DNA of 64,000 nt from NCBI RefSeq assembly GCF_900091605.1, contig NZ_FMCQ01000002.1, positions 744,001 to 808,000 of the forward strand. Direction: 5' to 3'. The notes below the pieces were generated by a model. It had not been told where the DNA came from and did not search any database. It saw nothing but the letters and a program-made list of their open reading frames with translations. A program made the position numbers and the translations under genes. Positions 6,875-14,921 of the stretch are shown here, in pieces (within the stretch, counting starts at the first letter, position 1; the number at the start of each line of letters is the position of its first letter). The DNA comes from Micromonospora tulbaghiae. Its GTDB lineage: Bacteria; Actinomycetota; Actinomycetes; Mycobacteriales; Micromonosporaceae.

Positions 6875-9800
6875 GTGGTTGTAGGCGCGCACCCCACCCG
6901 GTCCGACCGCCCCATCGATTTCTTCATCAGCTACTCGCCCGCGGACGAACGCTGGGCCACGTGGCTGGCGTGGGAGTTCGAGGCGGCGGGCTATCGCACG
7001 CTGTTGCAGGCGTGGGACTTCGTGGCAGGCACCAACTTCATCGACTTCATGGACCGCGGCGTCCGTGAGGCCGAGGTGGTGGTGGCGGTGCTGTCGGAGC
7101 GCTACCTGCACTCGACGTACGGCAAGCTGGAGTGGCAGGCCGCGCTGCGCGCCGACCCGGACGGCACCGGCAACAAGCTCGTCACGGTACGCGTCGAGGA
7201 CTGCCCGATCGACGGCCTGCTCGCCACCATCACCTATGTGGACCTGGTCGGCGTGGACGACCCGGTGCAGGCCCGCAACCGGGTGCTCGACCGCATCCGG
7301 GAGGCGCTCGACGGCCGGGCCAAGCCGATGCGGCAGCCGGCCTTCCCGCACCACCCGGCCGACCCGCACGGGGTGCTCGCCGCTCCCGCCGCCGGAGCGC
7401 CCGCGCCCCGCCGCGCCCGGCGTACCCCGATCAACCCGCCGCCGTTCCCGCCGGCCGCGGCGGCGCCACCGACCGCCCGGGACACCGTCACCGTGCTCCA
7501 GGTCGCCGGGCCGCGCTTCGGCCGGGGCGTGATCACCCCCGGCGCGCCGGTCACCCCCGGCGAGGTGCAGGAACACCTGATGGGCGACCTCACGCTGCTG
7601 ATGAACGACGGCGTGCCCCGGCCGGACCTGCTCGTCGTCGCCGGCAACCTCACCGAGTCGGGCAGCCCGCGCGAGTTCTCCGACGCGCTGAGCTTCCTCA
7701 CCGGCCTGCGGGTGCTGCTCGGGCTGGAACCGCACCGGCTGGTCGTGGTGCCCGGCCCACGCGACGTGACGATGGCCGCCTGCCGCGCGTACTTCGCCAC
7801 CTGCGAGGCCGACGACGTCGACCCGCAGCCGCCGTACTGGCCGAAGTGGCGGCACTACGCGCGCCTGTTCGACGACCTCTACCAGGGCCTCGACGACCGG
7901 ATCTTCGACAGCGAGCAACCCTGGACGCTGTTCCCGGTACCCGACCTGCGGGTGGTGGTGGCCGGGCTGAACTCCACCATCGCCATCACCCACCGCGAGG
8001 AGGACCGGTACGGCTTCCTCGGCGAGGCGCAGTCCAGCTGGTTCGCCCAGCGGCTGCGCCACTACCAGCAGTCCGGCTGGCTGCGGCTGGGCGCGATGGC
8101 GCACGCCCCGGGGGCGCGCAGCCCGTACGCCGACGAGGTGCCGCCGGACCCGGTGTCGCTGCGCGACCGCGGCTCGGTCAACCGGCTGGTCGGCCCGATG
8201 CTCAACCTGCTGCTGGCCGACGCCGCGCCGTCGGCCCGGGTCGACCCGGTGGTGCCGCTGGCCGCCGCGCCCCGCGACGGCCGGGCGCAGGTGCTGCGGC
8301 TCGGCGCCGACGGGATGACCCGCTGGGTGCTCGGCCGCGACGACCGGCTCGACGGCGGCGCGGTCACCGCCGTGTCCTGGCCGCACGCGGAGGCCACCTT
8401 CGGCGCGTCCGGCCCGGCCCAGGTGCCGGACCCGCGCCGCCCGGTCGCTGTCGAGGGGGCCACCCAGGGCGCGGCGGCGGCCGCCGCTCCGGTCGCCCCG
8501 GTGCAGCGGCTGCTGGACCGGCTCGCCGAGGTCTGCGAGGCCCGCTACGACCGGGTGGTGGTGCGCCGCGTCGGCACCGACCCGCCGCACCTGTACATCA
8601 GCTACCGCTCCGACGGGGTGGTCCGCCAGCAGCGCGTCGGCGCGCACGTGGGCAGCCCCACCGCCGCCGACGTGGACGTCTTCGCCCGCCGGGTGCACGC
8701 CACCGACCCGGACATCGCCTCCGAGCTGGTGTACGACGGCGACCGGGTGCCGCGGGGGCTGGCCGAGGAGGCGCAGCGCCGCGGCGTACGCGTGCTGCAC
8801 CTGACCGAGTTCCAGGGCCTGCTCGACCTGCGCGAGTACGTCGCCGCGCAGACCGCCCGGCTCCAGGCCGACCGGCTCTATCCGCCCGGGCAGTACGTGC
8901 CGCAGCGCTACCGTCACCTCGTCGGCGCCGACCAGCGCGTCCGCGACGACGTGGTGGACGAGCTGCTGGAGACCGTCTCCGCGCCGGACGGCCGGTTCGT
9001 GCTGGTGCTCGGCGACTTCGGCCGGGGCAAGACGTTCGCGTTGCGGGAGGTGGCCCGCCGGCTGCCCACCGCCGCGCCCGACCTGATCCCGATCCTGGTC
9101 GAGCTGCGCGCGCTGGACAAGGCGCACTCCGTGGACGGCCTGGTCGCCGCGCACCTGGCCAACCACGGCGAGCAGGTGATCGACCTCAAGGCGTTCCGCT
9201 ACATGCTGCGCCAGGGCCGCATCGTGCTGCTGTTCGACGGGTTCGACGAGCTGGTCGCCCGGGTCACCTACGACCGGGCGGCCGACCACCTGGAGACGCT
9301 GCTCCAGGCCGCCGAGGGCAACGCGAAGATCGTGGTGAGCAGCCGTACCCAGCACTTCAAGACCAACTCGCAGGTGCTGACCGCGCTCGGCGAGCGGGTC
9401 GGGCTGCTGCCGCACCGGCGCGTACTCGCGGTGGAGGACTTCACCCCCGGGCAGATCGAGGCGTTCCTGCGCAACCGGTACGGCGGCGACGAGCGGGCCG
9501 CCCGCGAGCGGATGGACCTGCTCGCCGGCGTGAAGGACCTGCTCGGGCTCTCCCGCAACCCGCGCATGCTCGGCTTCATCGCCAACCTCGACGAGGGGCG
9601 GCTCGCCGCGGTGGCCGGGGCGGGAGGCACGTTCAGCGCCGCCGCGCTGTACCGGGAGATCCTGGAGTCCTGGCTGGACTTCGAGGAGCGCCGCACCCAG
9701 GGCATCCCGGGCGCGCCGGTGAGCCTGCGCCGCCCCGAGCTGTGGCAGGCGGTGAGCCGGCTGGCGTTCCAGCTCTGGGAGAGCGGCGAGGCGTACCTGC

Positions 9801-12649
9801 GACTGGCCGAGCTGGCCGAGTCCACCGGCCGGCTCGCCGGGCGGGCCGACTCGCGGCTGTCCGGCCCGCAGGCGGCGCACGCGGTCGGCGCGGGCAGCCT
9901 GCTGGTCCGCACCGACGACGGGCTGTTCGGGTTCATCCACACCTCGGTGATGGAGTGGCTGGTGGCCGAGGGGGTGGCCGAGCAGATCAACAGGGGCGAG
10001 GAGCCGGGCGCGCTGGCGGTACGGTCGCTGTCCGCGCTCGCGGTGGAGTTCCTCGGCGATCTCGCCGACCCGGCCCGCTGCACCGCGTGGACCGCGCGGG
10101 TGCTCGGCGACGAGTCGGCGGGCGAGACGCTGCGCGCCAACGCGCTGCGGCTGTCCGCCCGGCTGCGCCTGCCCGACCGGGCCGACCTGCGCGGCGCGGT
10201 GCTGCGCGGCGAGGACCTGTCGCACCGCGAACTGGCCGGGGCCGACCTGACCGGCGCGGACCTGACCGACGCGCGGCTGGTCGCCACCAACCTGACCGAG
10301 GCACGGCTGGAACACGCCCGCCTGCGCGGCGCCCGCCTGGACCAGGCCCGCCTCGCCGGGGCGGACCTGCGCGACGCGGAGATGGCCGGCGCACGCCTGT
10401 TCCGTACCGACCTGCGCGGCGCGCGCGTCGCGGGCAGCAGCTGGCACCGCACCGCGCTCATCGACGCCAGCGCCGACCCGGCGCTGCTGCGCGCCCCGGA
10501 ACTGCGCGGCGCCGTCGTCGCGCCGGGCCGGCCGGTCGCGCCGGGCCTGGCCCCGCCGGCGGTGGGCGTCGGCTACGGCTTCGAGACGGGCCGGCTGCCG
10601 GTGCCGGTGGCGTACAGCCCGGACGGCTCGGTGCTGGCCGTCGGCAGCGACGACGGCGGTGTGCTGCTCTGCGACACGGCCACCGGGCTGCCGGTGCGCA
10701 CGCTCCAGGGGCACCGGTCCCGGGTGTACGCGGTCCGCTACGACGCCGCCTCCCACCAGCTCGTCACCGGCTCGGCCGACCTCACCGTACGGCTGTGGGA
10801 CGCCGACCACGGCGACGTGCGGCACGTCATCGAGGACGTCTTCTCCGGCTGGGTCTGGCCGCTGCTCACCGACGGCCGCCGGGGCCGCCTGGTGGTCGGC
10901 GACGCCGCGGGCGTGGTGCGGCTGTACGACACCCGCGGCGCCCGGCTGCGCCACGAGTGGCCCGGCCACTCCGCGCCGATCTGGGGCACCTCGTTCAGCC
11001 CGGACGGGCGGCGGGTCGTGGTGGCCGACAGCGCCGGCACGGTCCGCGGCTGGGACATCCCCACCGGCAAGCTGGCGTTCGAGGTGCAGGAGCCGGAGGT
11101 GGTCTACCGGGTGGTGCACTCGCCGGACGGCCGGCTGCTGGCCGCCGTCGGGCAGCACGGCCGGATCTGGATCCGCCGGGCCACCGACGGCGAGCTGCTG
11201 CGCGCGCCGCGCGGCCACGAGGCCGACGTGTACGCCCTCGACATCCACCCCGACGGCACGCTCATGGCCACCGGCGACACGCACGGCGCGCTGCGGCTGT
11301 GGGAGACCGAGACGGGCCGGCCGGTGCGGGTGCTCGGCCGGCAGCGCGGCGCGATCTACAGCGTCCGGTTCAACGGCGACGGCAGCCTGCTCGCCACCGC
11401 CGCCAGCGACGGCGCGATCCAGCTCTGGGACACCGACGATGGGCAGGTACGGCACGAGCTGACCCGGCACCGCGGCTCGGTCTGGCCGGTGGTCTGGCGG
11501 CCGGACCAGAACCAGGTGGCGACCAGCAGCAACGACGGCACCACCCGGCTGTGGGACGTCCGTAGCGGGCAGCTCCAGCACACGCTGCGCGGGCACGGCC
11601 GCCGCGTCACCGCGCTGTCCTTCCGCGACGACGGCGAGGTGTTGGCCGCCTGCGGCAACGACGGCGTGATCCGGCTCTGGGAGCCGCGCACCGGCCGCCT
11701 GCTGCGGCAGCTCGCCAGCCCGGCCGACCGGCTGCTGTCGGTGGTGTTCTGCCCGGAGGAACCGCTGGTCGCCACCCCCAGCGGCGACGGCGGCGTGCAC
11801 CTGTGGAACACCGACACGGGCGCCGACGAGCGTGAACTCAACGTGGACACCGACCACGTCTGGGCGGTCGCGTTCAGCCCTGACGGCGACGCCCTGGCCA
11901 CCGCGAACGACGACGACACGGTACGCCTGTGGTACCGCCGTACCGGCCGGCACTTCGCCACGCTCACCCCGCACCGGGGGCGCGTGCGCACCGTCGCGTT
12001 CAGCCCCGACGGCGAGACCATCGCCACCGGCTGCGACGACCAGACGGTACGGCTCTGGGACGCCGCCACCGCCACCTGCCGCATGACCCTGGAACACCAC
12101 ACCGACCGGGTCTACTCGGTCGGCTTCAACAGCGAGGGCACGCTGCTCGCCAGCGCCGGCAACGACGGCACGGCGGTGGTCTGGGACGCGGTCACCGGCG
12201 AGCGGCGCCTGGTGCTCACCGAACACGACGGCCGGCTCTGGTCCTGCGCGTTCAGCCCGGACGGCAACCTGCTCGCCACCGCCGGGGACGACCTGGTGAT
12301 CCGGCTGTGGGATCCGGTCACCGGCCGACTGCACGGCACCTTGGCCGCGCACACCCGGCGCGTCTGGTCGGTGCACTTCAGCCCGGACAGCAGCCTGCTC
12401 GCCAGCGCCGGCGACGACGGCACGGTACGGCTGTGGGACGTGGCCGACCCGGAGCACGCCCAGTTGCGGACCACGCTCATCGGCCTGCCGGACGGCTGGG
12501 CGGCGGTCAGCCCGGACGGCCGGTACAAGCTGGACGGCGACCCGGGCGGCCAGTTCTGGCACGTCATCGGCACGTGCCGCTTCGAGGTGGGCGAACTGGA
12601 CCCCTATCTCACCCAGGTCCGCCGCCTGTCCGTGGACGCCCCCTTCTAA
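6875..12649 (+). CDS. giant TIR - degenerate metallophosphoesterase - NACHT - pentapeptide - WD40 protein
   Basis: A predicted 1,924-residue cytosolic sensor/effector. Domains in order: TIR/SEFIR at about 12-145 (DFFISYSPADE; candidate catalytic Glu86 in YGKLEW); a calcineurin-like phosphoesterase scaffold at about 200-490 whose metal motifs are all altered (see findings); an uncharacterised region at about 540-675; a NACHT/STAND NTPase with Walker A GDFGRGKT (713-720), Walker B LLFDGFDE (785-792) and a sensor-like VVSSRTQHF; pentapeptide repeats at about 1100-1190 (ADLTGADLTDARL); about 15 WD40 repeats from about 1245 to 1870; and a C-terminal cap. The GTG at 6875 is chosen because of the leaderless -10 box; an ATG at 6773 would add 34 residues of no domain and overlap the divergent gene. 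The layout resembles NLR-type immune receptors: TIR effector, NTPase switch, repeat sensor. It stands alone, with no other defence gene nearby. Confidence 0.93.
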   Translation: MVVGAHPTRSDRPIDFFISYSPADERWATWLAWEFEAAGYRTLLQAWDFVAGTNFIDFMDRGVREAEVVVAVLSERYLHSTYGKLEWQAALRADPDGTGNKLVTVRVEDCPIDGLLATITYVDLVGVDDPVQARNRVLDRIREALDGRAKPMRQPAFPHHPADPHGVLAAPAAGAPAPRRARRTPINPPPFPPAAAAPPTARDTVTVLQVAGPRFGRGVITPGAPVTPGEVQEHLMGDLTLLMNDGVPRPDLLVVAGNLTESGSPREFSDALSFLTGLRVLLGLEPHRLVVVPGPRDVTMAACRAYFATCEADDVDPQPPYWPKWRHYARLFDDLYQGLDDRIFDSEQPWTLFPVPDLRVVVAGLNSTIAITHREEDRYGFLGEAQSSWFAQRLRHYQQSGWLRLGAMAHAPGARSPYADEVPPDPVSLRDRGSVNRLVGPMLNLLLADAAPSARVDPVVPLAAAPRDGRAQVLRLGADGMTRWVLGRDDRLDGGAVTAVSWPHAEATFGASGPAQVPDPRRPVAVEGATQGAAAAAAPVAPVQRLLDRLAEVCEARYDRVVVRRVGTDPPHLYISYRSDGVVRQQRVGAHVGSPTAADVDVFARRVHATDPDIASELVYDGDRVPRGLAEEAQRRGVRVLHLTEFQGLLDLREYVAAQTARLQADRLYPPGQYVPQRYRHLVGADQRVRDDVVDELLETVSAPDGRFVLVLGDFGRGKTFALREVARRLPTAAPDLIPILVELRALDKAHSVDGLVAAHLANHGEQVIDLKAFRYMLRQGRIVLLFDGFDELVARVTYDRAADHLETLLQAAEGNAKIVVSSRTQHFKTNSQVLTALGERVGLLPHRRVLAVEDFTPGQIEAFLRNRYGGDERAARERMDLLAGVKDLLGLSRNPRMLGFIANLDEGRLAAVAGAGGTFSAAALYREILESWLDFEERRTQGIPGAPVSLRRPELWQAVSRLAFQLWESGEAYLRLAELAESTGRLAGRADSRLSGPQAAHAVGAGSLLVRTDDGLFGFIHTSVMEWLVAEGVAEQINRGEEPGALAVRSLSALAVEFLGDLADPARCTAWTARVLGDESAGETLRANALRLSARLRLPDRADLRGAVLRGEDLSHRELAGADLTGADLTDARLVATNLTEARLEHARLRGARLDQARLAGADLRDAEMAGARLFRTDLRGARVAGSSWHRTALIDASADPALLRAPELRGAVVAPGRPVAPGLAPPAVGVGYGFETGRLPVPVAYSPDGSVLAVGSDDGGVLLCDTATGLPVRTLQGHRSRVYAVRYDAASHQLVTGSADLTVRLWDADHGDVRHVIEDVFSGWVWPLLTDGRRGRLVVGDAAGVVRLYDTRGARLRHEWPGHSAPIWGTSFSPDGRRVVVADSAGTVRGWDIPTGKLAFEVQEPEVVYRVVHSPDGRLLAAVGQHGRIWIRRATDGELLRAPRGHEADVYALDIHPDGTLMATGDTHGALRLWETETGRPVRVLGRQRGAIYSVRFNGDGSLLATAASDGAIQLWDTDDGQVRHELTRHRGSVWPVVWRPDQNQVATSSNDGTTRLWDVRSGQLQHTLRGHGRRVTALSFRDDGEVLAACGNDGVIRLWEPRTGRLLRQLASPADRLLSVVFCPEEPLVATPSGDGGVHLWNTDTGADERELNVDTDHVWAVAFSPDGDALATANDDDTVRLWYRRTGRHFATLTPHRGRVRTVAFSPDGETIATGCDDQTVRLWDAATATCRMTLEHHTDRVYSVGFNSEGTLLASAGNDGTAVVWDAVTGERRLVLTEHDGRLWSCAFSPDGNLLATAGDDLVIRLWDPVTGRLHGTLAAHTRRVWSVHFSPDSSLLASAGDDGTVRLWDVADPEHAQLRTTLIGLPDGWAAVSPDGRYKLDGDPGGQFWHVIGTCRFEVGELDPYLTQVRRLSVDAPF

Positions 12650-12670
12650 CCCGCACGCCTTTCCGGGTGA

Positions 12671-13291
12671 TCAAGGGGCCCCGGTCCAGCGGACCTCGCC
12701 GTCCTGCCACACGTCGGTGGGGGCCAGGCCGCAGGCCGTGGCCACCGCCGCCGACACGCGGTGGTCGGGATGGATGTGGGCCATGAGGGTACGCACACCG
12801 CGTCGCCCCAGCCAGCCGGCCATTCCACGGGCGGCCTCGGTGGCGATCCCGCGCCCCTGCCACTGTGTTCCCAGCACCCAGGCGATCTCCGCGACCGGTC
12901 CCGCGGCGGCCGGTGTCGCCTCGTCGAGGTGCCGGTGCCCGACCGCGCGCGCACCCGCCGTGGCGGTGTCCGCCACCGGTTCGTGTGGCTCGGTGACAGT
13001 GGCCTGGACGAAGCCGGCCAGCCGGCCGTCGTCCCGGAGCTGGATCACCCAGTTGCACCACGACTCGGCCGGGTCGGGCGAGCCGGCGACCAGCCGTTCG
13101 TAGCGGGCCCGCAACGCCGCCGGGGAAGCGGGCTCGCCGCCGATGAACGTGTGCAGCGCCGGGTCGGCGAGGACGGCGGCCATCTCCTGGGCGTGCTCGA
13201 CGGCCAGGGGCAGCAGGATCAGCCGTGCGGTGGGGACGGGTTCCGGCGTGAACCCGCTCGTCGACGTCAGCGCGCCGGTCGGTTCATCCAT
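12671..13291 (-). CDS. RimJ/RimL-type GNAT acetyltransferase
   Basis: A 206-residue acetyltransferase of the RimJ/RimL subgroup, which acetylates protein N-termini or small amines. The N-terminus has the usual TARLILLPL strand. The acetyl-CoA loop is EIAWVLGTQWQGRGIATEAA (about residues 147-166), followed by the conserved IHPDHRVSAAVATACGL, where the family usually has N-x-x-S. The ATG at 13291 is preceded on the minus strand by GGAAGCG; longer upstream extension is possible in frame but carries low-complexity sequence and no domain. It converges on the giant gene, 21 bp away, with no clear terminator between them. Confidence 0.88.
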   Translation of the reverse strand: MDEPTGALTSTSGFTPEPVPTARLILLPLAVEHAQEMAAVLADPALHTFIGGEPASPAALRARYERLVAGSPDPAESWCNWVIQLRDDGRLAGFVQATVTEPHEPVADTATAGARAVGHRHLDEATPAAAGPVAEIAWVLGTQWQGRGIATEAARGMAGWLGRRGVRTLMAHIHPDHRVSAAVATACGLAPTDVWQDGEVRWTGAP

Positions 13292-13412
13292 GATCGCGCT
13301 TCCAGGAGATCGATGGCCTGGTCTCGCGGGAGCGAAACGGACCTCACGGTATCCCGGACCGCCCCGAGGAACGCAACGCCATTCGTGCCACGCCAGGGCG
13401 GCCAGCCGCGCT

Positions 13413-13479
13413 GATCTTGCAGTCTGTGCCCGGGCAGATGGGACATTCGCGTCACCGCCCGGGCCGAAAGTGCAAGATC
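13413..13479. repeat. two-tier inverted repeat (hairpin/REP-like element)
   Basis: GATCTTGCA (13413-13421) pairs with TGCAAGATC (13471-13479), and inside it GCCCGGGC (13428-13435) pairs with GCCCGGGC (13457-13464). The spacers between outer and inner arms are 6 nt on both sides, so the element folds symmetrically as a 67-nt hairpin with a 21-nt loop. It lies in the 263-bp gap between the GNAT start and the GH16 stop and is followed by a purine-rich run. It could act as terminator for nothing obvious on either strand, which is why I list it as a repeat-type element. Confidence 0.6.
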
Positions 13480-13554
13480 GCGGGGGAGGGGGGCGGCGGG
13501 GGCGGGGCGGGGCGGGCGGGGGTGTGCCGCCCGCCCCGGTCTCGGGGGTGGCGG

Positions 13555-14829
13555 TCAGCGGCGCCACTTCTGGTTCGCGGCGCCGGTGCAGTCCCAGATC
13601 TGCAGCCGGGTGCCGTCGGCCGAGCTGGAACCGGTGGCGTCCAGGCACTTGTTCGCCTGGGGGTTCACGATGTCACCGGCCGCGCTGAACACCCACTTCT
13701 GCGCGCCGGTGCCGTTGCAGTCGTAGAGCTGCACCTTGGCGCCGCTCGCGGTGGATCCGGCGGCCACGTCGAGACACTTGCCGAGCGCGCGGACCGAGCC
13801 GTCGGCGTTCCAGCTCCAGCGCTGGGCGGCCGTGCCGTTGCAGGTCCAGAGCTGTACGGCGGTGCCGTTCGCGGTGTTGGCGCTGGCCACGTCGACGCAC
13901 TTGTTGCCGTACCCGACGATCTGCCCGCCGGTGCCCCCGCCGCCGTTGTCCCAGGACTGGACCCGGACGTAGTCGATCGTCATGGTCTGCGGGAACGTGG
14001 TGCTGCCGTCCGGCGAGCCGGGCCAGTTGCCGCCGACCGCGACGTTCATGATCATGAAGAACGGGTGGTCGAAGACCCAGCGGTTGCCGCCGATGTCGGC
14101 GGGCGTCTTGCGCGAGTACGCCACGCCGTCGAGGTACCAGGTGATCGAGTCCGGCGCCCAGTCCACGGTGAACGTGTGGAAGGCGTCGGCGAGCGCCTGG
14201 CCGCCCGGCAGCGAGGTGGACGCGCCGACGCCGCTGCCGCCGGAGTAGCCGGGGCCGTGCAGCGTGCCCCAGACCGTCGACGGCGCGTAGCCGACGTTCT
14301 CCATGATGTCGATCTCGCCGCTGCCGGGCCACGGGTTCGTGCCGATGTCGTTGCCGAGCATCCAGAACGCCGGCCACAGCCCTTGGCCGCGGGGGACCTT
14401 GATGCGCGCCTCGAACCGCCCGTACGCCTGCGCGAACGTGCCGTTGGTGAGCAGCCGGGCCGAGGTGTACTGGCAACTGCCGTACCAGCAGGAGTAACCG
14501 GACGGGTTCTCCTTGCGGGCGGTGATGACCAGGTTGCCGTTGCCGTCGAGCGCGGCGTTGCGGGTGCTGTTGGTGTAGTACTGCAGTTCGTTGTTGCCCC
14601 AGCCGCCGCCACCGATGTCGTAGCGCCACTTGCTGGCGTCGGGGGCGGCGCCGGCCGGGCCGTTGAAGTCGTCGGACCAGGTGACCGCGCCGGGGGCGGC
14701 GACCGCGGGGGAGTGTGGGACGAGGGCGAGGGCGGCGGTGAGGCCGACCGCGGTCGCCGCCAGCGCGGCGAGGGTACGGATAGTGCGCACGGGGCGCCTC
14801 CTGCGGGGGTGGTGGCCGTTCTCCGTCAC
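13555..14829 (-). CDS. secreted GH16 endo-beta-1,3-glucanase with ricin-type lectin domain
   Basis: A 424-residue secreted laminarinase-type enzyme that cuts beta-1,3-glucan. The N-terminus is a basic twin-Arg-rich signal region (HHPRRRRPVRTIRTLAALAA) ending near AVAAPGAV. The GH16 catalytic core follows at about 48-285 with the signature GSGEIDIMENVG (nucleophile and acid/base Glu about residues 170-176). After a Gly linker, a C-terminal ricin-B/CBM13 beta-trefoil of three repeats (NKCVDVA, GKCLDVA, NKCLDAT, each with QxW) binds sugar. The start is GTG. Its own promoter is at 14881-14909. It probably acts with the GH81 enzyme at 40020-43004 on fungal walls or callose. Confidence 0.93.
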   Translation of the reverse strand: MTENGHHPRRRRPVRTIRTLAALAATAVGLTAALALVPHSPAVAAPGAVTWSDDFNGPAGAAPDASKWRYDIGGGGWGNNELQYYTNSTRNAALDGNGNLVITARKENPSGYSCWYGSCQYTSARLLTNGTFAQAYGRFEARIKVPRGQGLWPAFWMLGNDIGTNPWPGSGEIDIMENVGYAPSTVWGTLHGPGYSGGSGVGASTSLPGGQALADAFHTFTVDWAPDSITWYLDGVAYSRKTPADIGGNRWVFDHPFFMIMNVAVGGNWPGSPDGSTTFPQTMTIDYVRVQSWDNGGGGTGGQIVGYGNKCVDVASANTANGTAVQLWTCNGTAAQRWSWNADGSVRALGKCLDVAAGSTASGAKVQLYDCNGTGAQKWVFSAAGDIVNPQANKCLDATGSSSADGTRLQIWDCTGAANQKWRR

Positions 14830-14870
14830 GGCGGCCGGCCCCGCCCAACGGTTAACAAACCATACAAATA

Positions 14871-14921
14871 GACTTCGATGAAGGTATGAACGAAGTCGGT
14901 CGATGTCAAGAGAGCGTTTCC
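14871..14921 (-). promoter_or_regulatory. GH16 promoter with operator-like repeats
   Basis: Minus strand: -35 TTGACA (14909-14904), 17 bases, -10 TACCTT (14886-14881), predicted start near 14874. An inverted repeat GACTTCG / CGAAGTC (14871-14877 and 14891-14897) straddles the -10 box. Abutting the -35 box upstream is GGAAACGCTCTC (14921-14910), one half of which matches the perfect GAGAGCGCTCTC operators of the GH81 gene. Confidence 0.6.

Noticed and set aside
10600..12500. WD40 repeats considered as recently amplified, near-identical repeats
   Set aside because: The units differ widely from each other apart from the structural positions, so there is no sign of recent amplification.
6590..12562. 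A nearly 2,000-codon open frame antisense to the TIR-NACHT-WD40 gene
   Set aside because: It is rich in V/A/G/R/P/H/Q with no domain pattern and results from strong third-position GC bias of the real gene; such shadows occur opposite many genes here (for example opposite 20188-22080 and 23403-24965).
13267..13455. A 62-codon minus-strand frame between the acetyltransferase and GH16 genes
   Set aside because: It overlaps the acetyltransferase start and the hairpin repeat and has no coding character.
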